Shown here: one piece after another, positions 8,112 to 17,332 of the stretch
Layout: each line of letters opens with the position of its first letter
How positions within the stretch are numbered: the first letter of the stretch is position 1
Assembly (NCBI GenBank): GCA_913775725.1
Contig: CAJYNG010000022.1
Coordinates: 1 to 64,000 of the forward strand
Reading direction: 5' to 3'
Length of the DNA stretch: 64,000 nt
From: an uncultured Stenotrophomonas sp.
GTDB lineage: Bacteria > Pseudomonadota > Gammaproteobacteria > Xanthomonadales > Xanthomonadaceae
The notes under the pieces: model-generated
Told to the model about the DNA's origin: nothing
Seen by the model: only the letters and a program-made list of their open reading frames with translations
Databases searched by the model: none
Program-made: the position numbers and the translations under genes

Positions 8112-8927
8112 TCAGAGGTTGGGCGGCAGCTTGCGGCGGCGGCGACGCCACCACGCCCGCACACCCCAGGCCGCGATCAAGGCCAGCACTGCCACCGGCA
8201 GCAGCGCGGCAACAGCGCGGATCAGGAACGCAACGCTGGTGCTGAGGATGCTGCCCGACTCGCTCAGCGCTTCGCCGATCTCGCTGCGGCTGCGCTGGCC
8301 CGAGGTGGTGTCGAAATGCATCGTCACCAACTGGGTATCGATGCGCCTGCGCTGCTGCGCCGCATCCTTGTTGGCCTGCTCGACACCCGCTTCGATCTCC
8401 GAAAGCCGCGCGGTGATCGTCATCAGGTCTTCGATCTTCAGGTCCTTGCGGTCCTGGTAGGACAGCAGCCGCGCGTGTTCCTTCTCCAGCCGCGCCTTGG
8501 TCAGCGCGGTGTCGGCCACGGCCTGCGCGAGGTCCTCGGCACGCGTGTTGCGCGACTGCAGCTTGCCGCCCTCACCGGCCAACGTGATCAACGGCTCGGT
8601 GCCCTCCGGTGCAATCCGCACCTTGACCTCGCCGCTGGGCTGCTCGCCACTGCGCTGATCGACCTGCAGCACCGCGCAGTCACCGAACTTCGCGCTCTGG
8701 CAGGCCTGTGCCACCTGCTGGATGCGGGGTGCGATCTGCGCCGCTTCCAGCTGAACCTGCACGTCGTGTTCGTAGGCGAGGAATGCGCCTTCCGGTGAAG
8801 CAACGGCTGCTTCGGCGGCCGTGGCGCCTGCATCGGCCGCCACGTCGCCATGTTTGGCACAGGCTGCCAGCGCCAGCAGCAGTACCGGCATCGCCACCAC
8901 GCACGTCCACGCGTGCAGCGGCCTCAC
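8112..8927 (-). CDS. DUF4349-domain lipoprotein
   Basis: A 271-residue protein starting with GTG at 8927, which overlaps the upstream GFA gene stop as GTGA. The N-terminus carries a hydrophobic signal and lipobox (LLLALAAC), so it is probably a lipoprotein. The body has a long helical coiled-coil-like stretch (LEKEHARLLSYQDRKDLKIEDL... ARLSEIEAGVEQANKDAAQ) followed by a strand region and a C-terminal transmembrane helix with a very basic tail. This order matches DUF4349. Function is unknown; the family is envelope-associated. ATG at the internal MPVLLLALAAC is an alternative start. Confidence 0.75.
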   Translation of the reverse strand: MRPLHAWTCVVAMPVLLLALAACAKHGDVAADAGATAAEAAVASPEGAFLAYEHDVQVQLEAAQIAPRIQQVAQACQSAKFGDCAVLQVDQRSGEQPSGEVKVRIAPEGTEPLITLAGEGGKLQSRNTRAEDLAQAVADTALTKARLEKEHARLLSYQDRKDLKIEDLMTITARLSEIEAGVEQANKDAAQQRRRIDTQLVTMHFDTTSGQRSRSEIGEALSESGSILSTSVAFLIRAVAALLPVAVLALIAAWGVRAWWRRRRRKLPPNL

Positions 8928-9280
8928 AGTGCCGCTCCGTCGTAGGACATCACCGCCAGCGTGCCCAGATCCACCTGCGGTACGCAGCGCACGTTCACCG
9001 CCACCATCGGCGTGCCGGTGCGCGGGTCCACCGCTTCGCTGTACGGCGCGACGCCGCACTCACGGCAATGGTGATGATCGATATGGGCCTTGTTGAAGTG
9101 ATAGGTCGCCACCTCCGACGGATCGGTATCCAGCTGGAACGCCGCACGCGGGGCGAACCACAGCAGGCTGCCGCGCCGGCGGCACATCGAGCAGTTGCAG
9201 TCGATGACGTCGCTGATCGGCGCCTCGGCCTGTACGGTGAATGCGATCCTGCCGCAATGGCAGCTTCCCTGGTATTCCAT
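8924..9280 (-). CDS. GFA-family (CENP-V/GFA domain) zinc protein
   Basis: A 118-residue single-domain protein of the GFA fold. Zinc ligands are visible as CHC at 7-9, CNCSMC at 28-33 and CREC at 72-75, matching the structural and catalytic zinc sites of the family. The family is named for glutathione-dependent formaldehyde activation, but most members have no proven substrate and glutathione binding is disputed. It is translationally coupled to the DUF4349 gene, which gives no metabolic clue. Confidence 0.85.
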   Translation of the reverse strand: MEYQGSCHCGRIAFTVQAEAPISDVIDCNCSMCRRRGSLLWFAPRAAFQLDTDPSEVATYHFNKAHIDHHHCRECGVAPYSEAVDPRTGTPMVAVNVRCVPQVDLGTLAVMSYDGAAL

Positions 9281-9392
9281 GTCCTGTGCTCCGTTGGAGG
9301 GTCCGTGTCTGCGCCCATGGTAATCCTATGGCACGGGGACAAAGCAGCCCCGGGGCCCTATGCTCGGGGTTTGACCCTGTACAGGAACGCCG

Positions 9393-11201
9393 ATGCGCCC
9401 GCATCTTCTTGCCCTCGCCCTGGTCGCCGCCCTGGCCGGTTGCCAGCCGGCCGACGCCCCGACCAACGCTTCCACCCCAGCCGCCAGCCAGCAGGCCGGT
9501 GACGCGGCGGTCGATGCTGCCTTCGCCGATCTGTCCAAGCGCGCCCTGGACACCTGGATGCAGCTGTCGCCGGTCAGCGCCACCCAGATCGGTGACCATC
9601 GCTACGACAGCGAGCTGGACGACCTGAGTGCCGCCGGCCAGCAGAAGACCGTTGCCGCCTACAAGGCGCTGCTGGGCGAACTGGACAAGATCGACGTGGC
9701 CAAGCTGGGCCGCGAGAACCAGGTGGACGCGGCGATCCTGCGCAACCAGCTGCAGTCGGAAATCTGGAACGCCGAAGTGCTGCAGTCCGGCAAGTGGGAC
9801 CCGCAGCTGTACAACGGCATCGCCGGCAGTGCGATCTACGGCCTGATGGCCCGCGAGTTCGCGCCGCTGCCCGAACGCCTGAAGTCGGCCACCGCTCGCA
9901 TGGAAAAGCTGCCGGCGATCTTCGCCCAGGCACGCGAGAACCTGGATCCAGCCCGCGTGCCGAAGATCCATGCAGAGACGGTGGCCAAGCAGAACAAGGG
10001 CATCCTCAGCATCGTCGATACCTTCATCACCCCGCACATCGGTGAACTGCCACAGGCCGACCAGCAGCGCCTGCAGGCCGCCATCGAGGGCCTGAAGAAG
10101 GCCGTGGACGAGCAGCAGACCTGGCTGGACAAGACCCTGGTGCCGAATGCCAAGGGCGACTTCCGCATCGGTGCGGAAAAGTACGACCAGAAGCTGAAGT
10201 TCGCGCTGAGCTCCTCGCTGTCGCGCCAGGAGATCGGTGAGCGTGCACGCGCCGAACTCAAGCGCGTGCGCGAGGACATGTACGGCATTGCGCAGACCGT
10301 GCTGAAGGACAAGCCGGGTGCGCCGGAGATGCCGGCCCAGCCGACCGACGAGCAGCAGCAGAAGGCGATCGAAGCCGCGCTGGAACTGGCCTACGCCGAC
10401 AAGCCGGCACGCGACAAGGTGGTCGACGATGCCAAGGCCGCGTTGGAGCAGTCCACCGCGTTCGTGCGCGAGCACGATCTGGTGACCCTGCCCGACGCGC
10501 CGGTGGACATCATCCTGATGCCGGAATTCCAGCGTGGCGTGGCCGTGGCCTACTGCGATTCGCCGGGCCCGCTGGACAAGAACCTGAAGACCTTCTACGC
10601 CGTGTCGCCGATTCCGGACGACTGGAACGAGAAGCAGGTCGACTCGTTCCTGCGTGAGTACAACTCGCGCATGATCCACCTGCTCAGCATCCACGAAGGC
10701 ACCCCGGGCCACTACCTGGAAGGCTGGCACTCGGCCAAGTTCCCCTCCACCCTGCGTGCGGTACTGCGTTCGGGCCTGTTCGCCGAAGGCTGGGCGGTCT
10801 ACACCGAGCGCATGATGCAGGAGCAGGGCTACCTCAACAACGACCCGCTGTTCCACCTGGTGCAGCTGAAGTTCTACCTGCGCACGATCTCCAACGCGAT
10901 CCTCGACCAGGGCGTGCATGTGGACAACTGGGATCGCGAGAAGGCGATGCACCTGATGACCCACGACGCGTTCCAGCAGGAAAGCGAAGCCTCGGGCAAA
11001 TGGGTGCGCGCGCAGCTGACCTCGGCGCAGCTGCCGACCTACTTCGTCGGTGCGCAGGAACACTTCGACACCCGCAAGGCGGTGCAGGAGAAGCTGGGCG
11101 ACAAGTTCAACCTGAAGGCCTACCACGATCAGGTGCTGTCCTACGGCGCCCCGCCGGTGCGTTTCGCACGCCAGTTGATGCTGGACCAGCCGATCGAGTG
11201 A
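9393..11201 (+). CDS. DUF885-family lipoprotein (putative metallohydrolase)
   Basis: A 602-residue exported protein with a lipoprotein signal (MRPHLLALALVAALAGC). The body is mainly helical and carries the family motif HEGTPGH at residues 434-440, a variant metallopeptidase-like motif, within LLSIHEGTPGHYLEGWHS; the segment LFAEGWAVYTERMMQEQG follows and is also conserved. DUF885 proteins are related to M32-like peptidases and are presumed periplasmic or outer-membrane hydrolases. A strong terminator follows, so the gene is monocistronic. Peptidase activity is inferred and not proven for the family. Confidence 0.85.
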   Translation: MRPHLLALALVAALAGCQPADAPTNASTPAASQQAGDAAVDAAFADLSKRALDTWMQLSPVSATQIGDHRYDSELDDLSAAGQQKTVAAYKALLGELDKIDVAKLGRENQVDAAILRNQLQSEIWNAEVLQSGKWDPQLYNGIAGSAIYGLMAREFAPLPERLKSATARMEKLPAIFAQARENLDPARVPKIHAETVAKQNKGILSIVDTFITPHIGELPQADQQRLQAAIEGLKKAVDEQQTWLDKTLVPNAKGDFRIGAEKYDQKLKFALSSSLSRQEIGERARAELKRVREDMYGIAQTVLKDKPGAPEMPAQPTDEQQQKAIEAALELAYADKPARDKVVDDAKAALEQSTAFVREHDLVTLPDAPVDIILMPEFQRGVAVAYCDSPGPLDKNLKTFYAVSPIPDDWNEKQVDSFLREYNSRMIHLLSIHEGTPGHYLEGWHSAKFPSTLRAVLRSGLFAEGWAVYTERMMQEQGYLNNDPLFHLVQLKFYLRTISNAILDQGVHVDNWDREKAMHLMTHDAFQQESEASGKWVRAQLTSAQLPTYFVGAQEHFDTRKAVQEKLGDKFNLKAYHDQVLSYGAPPVRFARQLMLDQPIE

Positions 11202-11226
11202 TCGAGCCGGTGTGAAGTGAAACAGA

Positions 11227-11253
11227 ACGGCCCGGGGAAACCCGGGCCGTTTC
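11227..11253 (+). terminator. Rho-independent terminator after the DUF885 gene
   Basis: A perfect 10-bp stem (ACGGCCCGGG with CCCGGGCCGT) closes a GAAA tetraloop and is followed by a short T-run. It lies 26 bp after the stop codon. Confidence 0.85.
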
Positions 11254-11343
11254 TACATGCGGTGGTGGGAGGTGCGACTGCATCACGCACACGCAACATG
11301 CCCGGGCGCATCGTTCGCCGGGTTCCCCCTTCCACCGGCGTCC

Positions 11344-12342
11344 ATGTCTCTCCCCCTGTTTCGGCTTGCACTGCTGCCCACGCTGCTGGCCAGTGCCTGT
11401 GCCTTTGCTGCCTGCCCTCCACCACCTCCCGGCCAGCCCGACATCCGTGCCTTGGGCTACTACTCCGACAAGGCCGGCTCGGTGATCGACCCGGCGCTGC
11501 ACCAGCAGAATCATGATGCCACCGTGCCGTTGGACCGCTATGCCGCCGACGTGGCACGCATGAGCGATGACTACTTGCGTGACGGCGATCCGGCGACGGC
11601 GCAATGCACGTTGACCTGGCTTGGCGCGTGGGCGGATGACCGCGCGATGCTCGGGCAGATGATCCGGGTCAACAACGACCAGTCGTTCTACATGCGGCAG
11701 TGGATGCTTGATGCGGTGGCCATGGCCTACCTGAAGGTGCGTGACCAGGCCGGCCCACAGCACCGCGCGCGTATCGATCCGTGGCTGCAGCAGCTGGCAC
11801 GCGCCAACCTGGCCTACTGGGACAACCCGAAACGGCGCCGCAACAACCACTACTACTGGGGTGGCCTGGGCGTGCTGGCCACCGGCCTGGCCACCGACGA
11901 CGATGCCCTTTGGCAGGCCGGCCACGCGGCCTTCAAGAAGGGCATCGATGACATCCAAGCCGATGGCAGCCTGCCGCTGGAAATGGCGCGCGGGCAGCGT
12001 GCCCTGCACTACCACGACTACGCGCTGGCGCCCTTGGTGATGATGGCCGAACTGGCGCGGCTGCGCGGGCAGGACTGGTATGCCAGCAAGGACCATGCGA
12101 TCGACCGCCTGGCACGCCGGGTGATCGAAGGCAGCAGCGACCCCGCGTGGTTCAACGCACGCACCGGCGTCGCACAGCTGCCACTGAAGGCCAGCGGCTG
12201 GGTCGAGTTCTATCGTCTGCGCTCACCGGATGGCGGCCTGTTCGATGCGGCACATGCACGTGGACCGTTCCACTCACCGCGACTGGGCGGTGACCTTACG
12301 CTGATGGCCGCACGCGGCATCATGCGTACACCGCTGCGATAG
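11344..12342 (+). CDS. PL5-family polyuronate/alginate lyase (Smlt1473-like)
   Basis: A 332-residue secreted or periplasmic lyase with a signal peptide (MSLPLFRLALLPTLLASACAFA). The PL5 catalytic region is clear: RRRNNHYYWGG with Asn167, Asn168 and His169, then LHYHDYAL with His222 and Tyr223, Tyr116 in QSFYMRQW and Arg313 in HSPRLGGD. The enzyme cleaves beta-1,4 uronate polymers by beta-elimination inside a helical toroid. From memory, the catalytic residues of S. maltophilia Smlt1473, a pH-directed lyase for several polyuronates, sit one position lower, so this is likely its orthologue. ATG 11344 gives a normal signal peptide; an in-frame upstream extension does not. No alginate biosynthesis genes are nearby. 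Confidence 0.87.
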   Translation: MSLPLFRLALLPTLLASACAFAACPPPPPGQPDIRALGYYSDKAGSVIDPALHQQNHDATVPLDRYAADVARMSDDYLRDGDPATAQCTLTWLGAWADDRAMLGQMIRVNNDQSFYMRQWMLDAVAMAYLKVRDQAGPQHRARIDPWLQQLARANLAYWDNPKRRRNNHYYWGGLGVLATGLATDDDALWQAGHAAFKKGIDDIQADGSLPLEMARGQRALHYHDYALAPLVMMAELARLRGQDWYASKDHAIDRLARRVIEGSSDPAWFNARTGVAQLPLKASGWVEFYRLRSPDGGLFDAAHARGPFHSPRLGGDLTLMAARGIMRTPLR

Positions 12343-12351
12343 ACCTCTGTT

Positions 12352-13575
12352 TCAGCGGCGGGCCCGCCGCAGCAGCTGCTGGAACTGCGCACTGCTGCAG
12401 CCCTGTCCATCGCAACCCGGCAGCGACAGTGCGACGCGGCCCGGCGGCTGCGCCTTGGTCAGTGGCTGTGCATCACGCAGCTGCGCGGTGGTGGGATAGA
12501 CGTAGGACAGGCGGAAACGCTCAACGCCACTGCGACGCTCGCGCCAGCGCTCGAACTGCAGCAACCCACCAATCGGCGTCTTCTCGTACTGGCCTGGCAG
12601 CGTGTAGTCAGCGACTCCCAACGCAGCCAGCACGGAGCCGATGTTGGAGTCGTGGCCGACCAGCAGCGTCACCTTCGGTGATGCCGGATCTTCGAGCAAT
12701 TCACTCACCTGTTCCAGCAGTGGAGCGGCCACGTCCCGCGCTACTTCTGGAGTTCCGAACAGGATGTCCTGGTAGCGGTTGCGGATCTGTGCCAGCGCCT
12801 GCCATTGTGCCTCGTTGTTCAAGCGGCCCCAGCCTTCGCGCGGAATGCCACTTCCCTGGTAGTGCTCCATCAGCAGCGCATCCACCAGCCCGCTGGCCAG
12901 CGCCAGTGAACCCGAAGCGCGAGGCTCCTTGCCCGGCTCCGCACTGAAGGTGGTCTCGGCCAGCGCCAGATGGCATTCGCTGCGGCCCGTACACGCCGCC
13001 GACTGCGGGTAGCGGGTGATCTGTTCCACCACGGTCAGTGCTGGCGTCAGATCCGATGCGGCCAGCGCTTGCCGCATTGCCGACAGCGCGCGCTCGCGGA
13101 AGGCCGTGTCTTCGTTGTGGATCACCGGATTGAACAAGGGATCCATCGTGCCGAGCGGCATGCGCTGCTCGATCGCAACGTGGCAGCCCGGGAAGGCGCC
13201 GGCAACGAAGAACTGTGCGGTGGCCTGGGTGCGCTGCAGGCTGTTGGCGTGCGCGTGGAAGTCGCCCGGCCGCGGGCAGCCCGTTGCCGGCAGCAGCTGT
13301 GCCTGCCGCAGCCACTGGCCCATGTAACGGCCCGTGTAGACCTCGAGCACACCGCCCTTGGTGGTCAGCTCGCCCGGTGCCACCTCCCAGTGCGGCCAGG
13401 TCTCGGGCGTCGCGTTGGCGAGCGCGCCGGAGGCCACCACCGGCGCACGCAGGTTGTGGCGGCTGAGCAGGATGACCTGCTCAAGCTGCTCGTCTGCGGC
13501 GGGTGCGGCCATCGCGGTTGCAGTGCTCATGCCCAGCGCGAGCGCCAGCAACAGGAAGCGTAGGGGGAGGATCAT
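12352..13575 (-). CDS. Periplasmic histidine acid phosphatase (glucose-1-phosphatase type)
   Basis: A 407-residue exported enzyme with a signal peptide (MILPLRFLLLALALGMSTATAMA). The nucleophile motif is RHNLRAP with Arg39 and His40, and the proton-donor motif is GHDSN with His308 and Asp309. The RHNLRAP form and the downstream GGVLEVYTGRYMGQWL match E. coli Agp rather than AppA phytase. It would release phosphate or glucose from glucose-1-phosphate and may have phytase activity. ATG 13575 is chosen; the longer frame runs through a repeat. Its stop is 9 bp from the lyase stop on the other strand. Confidence 0.85.
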   Translation of the reverse strand: MILPLRFLLLALALGMSTATAMAAPAADEQLEQVILLSRHNLRAPVVASGALANATPETWPHWEVAPGELTTKGGVLEVYTGRYMGQWLRQAQLLPATGCPRPGDFHAHANSLQRTQATAQFFVAGAFPGCHVAIEQRMPLGTMDPLFNPVIHNEDTAFRERALSAMRQALAASDLTPALTVVEQITRYPQSAACTGRSECHLALAETTFSAEPGKEPRASGSLALASGLVDALLMEHYQGSGIPREGWGRLNNEAQWQALAQIRNRYQDILFGTPEVARDVAAPLLEQVSELLEDPASPKVTLLVGHDSNIGSVLAALGVADYTLPGQYEKTPIGGLLQFERWRERRSGVERFRLSYVYPTTAQLRDAQPLTKAQPPGRVALSLPGCDGQGCSSAQFQQLLRRARR

Positions 13576-13596
13576 GCAGGTCTCCAGAAGCACGCT

Positions 13597-13687
13597 GGGG
13601 TCAGAGCCCTTTCCTTCGCAAAGGGATCTGACCCCAAGGGATACGGGATCGGGGTCGGATCCCTCTCGCAGAGAGGGCTCCGACTCC
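13597..13687. repeat. Two GGGGTC-type hairpin repeats
   Basis: Hairpins at 13597-13635 (GGGGTCAGAGCCC to GGGATCTGACCCC) and 13651-13687 (GGGGTCGGATCCC to GGGCTCCGACTCC) sit between the ABC exporter stop and the phosphatase start. The same family occurs at 40156-40193 and 43764-43805. They may terminate the ABC exporter transcript, and they also lie in the phosphatase promoter region. Confidence 0.75.
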
Positions 13688-13694
13688 AAAGCGA

Positions 13695-15527
13695 TCACTG
13701 ATCGGCAGCCACAAAACCACCGGTCTGCCGCGCCCACAAGCGCGCATACAGGCCACCGGCGGCAATCAGCTCGGCATGCGTTCCAGTCTCGACGATGCGG
13801 CCCTGGTCCATCACCACCAGCCGGTCCATGCGCGCGATGGTCGACAGCCGGTGCGCGATCGCGATCACCGTCTTGCCGCCCATCAGCTGGTCCAGGCTGT
13901 CCTGGATCGCCGCTTCCACTTCCGAATCCAGCGCCGAAGTCGCTTCGTCCAGCACCAGGATCGGTGCGTCCTTCAGCAGCACACGGGCAATGGCGATGCG
14001 TTGGCGCTGGCCACCGGACAGCTTCACGCCACGCTCGCCCACATGCGCGTCGTAGCCACGACGCCCCTGCCCGTCCACCAGCGTATCGATGAAGGCTTCG
14101 GCACGTGCTTTGGCTACGGCCGCGTGCAACTGCTCATCGGTCGCGTCCGGACGGCCGTACAGCAGATTGTCGCGGATCGAGCGATGCAGCAGCGAGGTGT
14201 CCTGGGTGACCACGCCAATCTGCTGGCGCAGGCTTTCCTGGGTGACGTAGGCAATGTCCTGATCGTCGATCAGGATGCGGCCGCTTTCCAGGTCGTACAG
14301 GCGCAGCAGCACATTGACCAGGGTCGACTTGCCGGCACCGGAGGGACCGACCAGGCCGATCTTCTCGCCCGGCTTCACCACCAGGTCCAGGCCGGCAATC
14401 ACACCGCCCTTCTTGCCGTAATGGAAGTGGATGTCCTGGAAATGCACGCCGCCACGGGTCACCTGCAACGGCACCGCATCCTCGCGGTCCTGCACGGTCA
14501 GCGGCTGGGCGATGGTGGTGATGCCATCCTGCACCGTGCCGATGTCCTCGAAGATGCCGTTGATGGTCCACATGATCCAACCGGACATGTTGTGGATGCG
14601 GATCACCAGGCCGGTCGCCAGCGTGATCGCGCCGACGGTGATGTGCCCGCCATTCCACAGCCACAGCGCCAGCCCACAGGTGCCGGCAATCAGGAAGCCA
14701 TTGACGATGGCGATGGTCAGGTCCATGCCGGTGGTGACCCGGGTCTGTGCGCGGTGCTTGACCGCCAGTTCCTGGATCGACTCGGCCACGTAGGCCTGCT
14801 CGCGTCCGCCATGGGCGAACAGCTTCAGCGTGGGAATGTTGGTGTAGCCATCGACGATGCGGCCCATTGCCTTCGAACGTGCTTCGGAAGCGATCCATGC
14901 CCGTTCCTTCGCGCGCGGCACGAAGTAGGCCAGGATCACCGCGTAGGCCAGCAGCCACAGGATCAGCGGCACCATCAACCGCCAGTCGGCCTGCGCGAAC
15001 AGGTACAGCGCGGTGCCGGTGTAGACCACGATGTACCAGAGCGAGTCGACCATCTGCACCGCCGACTCGCGCAGCGAGGTACCGGTCTGCATTACCCGGT
15101 TGGCGACGCTGCCAGCGAAGTCGTTCTGGAAGAAGCTCAGGCTCTGCCGCACCACGTAGTTGTGCATCAACCAGCGCGAGCGGTTGCTCAGGCCGGGCAC
15201 GATGGCCTGGTTGACCAGCAGGTTGTGCAGGCCGACCAGGATCGGCCGCGCGATGACCGTGATGAACAGCATCCAGCCCAGTTCATTGGCGTGGCGCTTG
15301 AAGAAATCCGCACCGGGCTGCTCGGCGACCATGTCGACGATGCGGCCCAGGTAATCGAACATCGCCACTTCCACCAGCGCCAGCAGCAGGCCAGCGATCA
15401 GGGTCGCCAGCAGCACCGGCCACACCGGGCGCAGGTAGTGCAGGTAGAACGGCAGCACCTTGCGCGGCGGCATGCGCCCGTCCACGGGCGGAAACACCGG
15501 AATCAGGGATTCAAACCAACGGAACAT
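13695..15527 (-). CDS. ABC exporter, fused permease and ATPase
   Basis: A 610-residue half-transporter. The N-terminal 330 residues hold about six transmembrane helices of the ABC exporter fold. The ATPase carries Walker A GPSGAGKST (394-402), signature LSGGQRQR, Walker B ILVLDEATSALD and the H-loop AIAHRLSTI. It probably works as a homodimer exporting lipids, peptides or drugs, as for the MsbA/multidrug class; MsbA itself is normally encoded beside lpxK, which is absent here. ATG 15527 is preferred to the upstream start. Substrate unknown. Confidence 0.88.
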   Translation of the reverse strand: MFRWFESLIPVFPPVDGRMPPRKVLPFYLHYLRPVWPVLLATLIAGLLLALVEVAMFDYLGRIVDMVAEQPGADFFKRHANELGWMLFITVIARPILVGLHNLLVNQAIVPGLSNRSRWLMHNYVVRQSLSFFQNDFAGSVANRVMQTGTSLRESAVQMVDSLWYIVVYTGTALYLFAQADWRLMVPLILWLLAYAVILAYFVPRAKERAWIASEARSKAMGRIVDGYTNIPTLKLFAHGGREQAYVAESIQELAVKHRAQTRVTTGMDLTIAIVNGFLIAGTCGLALWLWNGGHITVGAITLATGLVIRIHNMSGWIMWTINGIFEDIGTVQDGITTIAQPLTVQDREDAVPLQVTRGGVHFQDIHFHYGKKGGVIAGLDLVVKPGEKIGLVGPSGAGKSTLVNVLLRLYDLESGRILIDDQDIAYVTQESLRQQIGVVTQDTSLLHRSIRDNLLYGRPDATDEQLHAAVAKARAEAFIDTLVDGQGRRGYDAHVGERGVKLSGGQRQRIAIARVLLKDAPILVLDEATSALDSEVEAAIQDSLDQLMGGKTVIAIAHRLSTIARMDRLVVMDQGRIVETGTHAELIAAGGLYARLWARQTGGFVAADQ

Positions 15528-15607
15528 TGCATTCCCTCGCCTCTTGCACGCGGCGAAGTATCCCACGCCGGATGTGTACGCCAGCCGATGATCACCTGCT
15601 TCCCCCG

Positions 15608-15663
15608 GTAGGCGCCCACCTTGGTGGGCGCCTTACCGTAGGCCAACCAGGGTTGGCATCTAC
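15608..15663. repeat. Tandem SMAG/REP palindromes
   Basis: Two direct copies with GTAG heads, 15608-15636 (core GGCGCCCACCTTGGTGGGCGCC) and 15638-15663 (core GCCAACCAGGGTTGGC), lie immediately after the serine hydrolase stop. The second copy overlaps that stop codon region, so the gene end and the repeat share bases. Confidence 0.75.
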
Positions 15664-17222
15664 CGGGCGACCGGGGTGAACAGCAGGTCCTGGAAATCGA
15701 AGCTGAAATCGGTCAGGTCGGAGATCGACTGCATGCGCACCTCGCGTACCTTGCCGTCCGGGTCCAGGCTGAAGTTCACGAACGCGTCGGCGTTGAGCGA
15801 ACGGTCGTCCCAGCGCACGATGAAGGTGTCGTGCTGCCAGTGCTCCAGGCGTCCGCTCAGCTGCGCTGTCTTGGCAAAGCGCAGGCGCAGTCCCTTGCCC
15901 TCGGCACTGACCTGCATGTCGCCATACCAGCGGTCACGGAAGGTGCCGGTGTAGCCGGCCAGTGCCAGCGACGGCTTGCTGCCCTTGTCGCGCGCGCTCT
16001 GGTGCTTGGCCCAGGCCTCGTCGGCCTTGTCCTGGCCCTTGGCCACGGCCTTGGCATAGGCGTCCACCCAGTCGTGCTTCTCGCCGCCCAGATAGGCATC
16101 AAGCACGCTCAGGGTGATCGCATTGAACGCCGCGCCCACTTCCTGGTTGGTCAGTACCACCACGCCCAGCTTCTCGCCCGGTACCAGGGTCAGCCGCGAA
16201 ACCATGCCCGGCCAGCCACCGGTGTGCCAGACCAGCTTCTGCCCTCGGAAATCGCTCAGGCTCCAGCCTTCGCCGTAGCCGGCAAAGTTGGCCCGCGCAG
16301 GTGCCAGCTCCGGCACGCTCGGCGCCGGGATCGACTGCGGGGTGATCATCCGCCACATCTGCTGCTGGCTCTTGTCGGTGAACAGCGCGGTGCCATCGGC
16401 CAGCTTGCCCTCAGCCAGCTGCACCTGCATCCAGCGCGCCATGTCGTGCGCACTGGAATAGATGCCACCGGCGCCGGCATTGTTCGACCAGGTCAGCGGT
16501 GCGACCGTGCGCAGGTCCTTGAAATCGTACTTGGCGTGGCCGACCGCAGCCTTGTCGCCCGGCTTCAGGTGATCGGCGTTGTAGCGCGTGCCGGTCATGC
16601 CCACCTTGTCGAAGATGCGGGTCTGCAGGAACTGCTGGTAGCTCATGCCGGAGACATGCTCGATCACCTGCTGGGCGACCGCGTACAGGATGTTGTCGTA
16701 GGCATAGCTCTCGCGGAAACCGCCCTTCAGCGGCACCTTGCCCAGCCGCTCCACCACTTCGGCATTGCTGTAGGAGGTGGTCGGCCAGAACAGCAGGTCA
16801 CCGGCACCCAGGCTCAGGCCACTGCGATGCGACAGCAGGTCGCGGATCGTCATCTGCCCGGTCACGAACGGGTCGGACATGCGGAACGACGGCAGGTGGT
16901 CGATCACCTTGTCGTCCATCTTCAGCTTGCCGTCCTCGGCCAGCAGGTTCAGCGAGGTGGCGGTGAACGCCTTGGTGTTGGAAGCGATGGCGAACAGCGT
17001 ATCGGCCTGCACCGGCTCCGGCTTGCCCTGCTCGCGCACGCCCCAGCCGCGTTCCAGCACCACCTCGCCATCCTTGACCACCGCCACGGCAATGCCGGGC
17101 ACGTCGAACTGCGCGCGCACGCGCTCGACGGTCGCATCCAGGTCCTGCAGCTGCGCGGGGGTGGCAGCGCTCGCCATGGTCGTGCACGCCAGCAGCACGG
17201 CTCCTCCAATCCAGGGTTTCAT
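15660..17222 (-). CDS. Exported serine hydrolase of the beta-lactamase/class C fold (DUF3471 C-terminus)
   Basis: A 520-residue protein with a signal peptide (MKPWIGGAVLLACTTMASA). The catalytic SxxK tetrad is SNTK at 81-84, the tyrosine motif is YDN at 175-177 and the third motif is HTGG in KLVWHTGGWPG. The beta-lactamase/penicillin-binding fold spans about residues 25-370; the rest resembles the DUF3471 beta domain. Such proteins include esterases, D-aminopeptidases and carboxypeptidases; resistance is not implied. ATG 17222 is chosen for the signal peptide. It is a single gene, divergent from the VOC/DUF72 pair. Confidence 0.85.
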   Translation of the reverse strand: MKPWIGGAVLLACTTMASAATPAQLQDLDATVERVRAQFDVPGIAVAVVKDGEVVLERGWGVREQGKPEPVQADTLFAIASNTKAFTATSLNLLAEDGKLKMDDKVIDHLPSFRMSDPFVTGQMTIRDLLSHRSGLSLGAGDLLFWPTTSYSNAEVVERLGKVPLKGGFRESYAYDNILYAVAQQVIEHVSGMSYQQFLQTRIFDKVGMTGTRYNADHLKPGDKAAVGHAKYDFKDLRTVAPLTWSNNAGAGGIYSSAHDMARWMQVQLAEGKLADGTALFTDKSQQQMWRMITPQSIPAPSVPELAPARANFAGYGEGWSLSDFRGQKLVWHTGGWPGMVSRLTLVPGEKLGVVVLTNQEVGAAFNAITLSVLDAYLGGEKHDWVDAYAKAVAKGQDKADEAWAKHQSARDKGSKPSLALAGYTGTFRDRWYGDMQVSAEGKGLRLRFAKTAQLSGRLEHWQHDTFIVRWDDRSLNADAFVNFSLDPDGKVREVRMQSISDLTDFSFDFQDLLFTPVAR

Positions 17223-17332
17223 CCAGCACGATCTCCGAACAGGGGTGGCGGCCATGTGCAGGCCGTCACCGGGGTTTCGCGGGATGGTAACGGTCTGCGG
17301 CGCACCCTGCCCTGTGCCATAGGAGGGGTGTC

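Noticed and set aside
15660-17222. Reading the class C-fold protein as a true AmpC beta-lactamase
   Set aside because: Although SxxK, YxN and HTG motifs exist, the DUF3471 C-terminus and lack of an ampR neighbour point to a different serine hydrolase.
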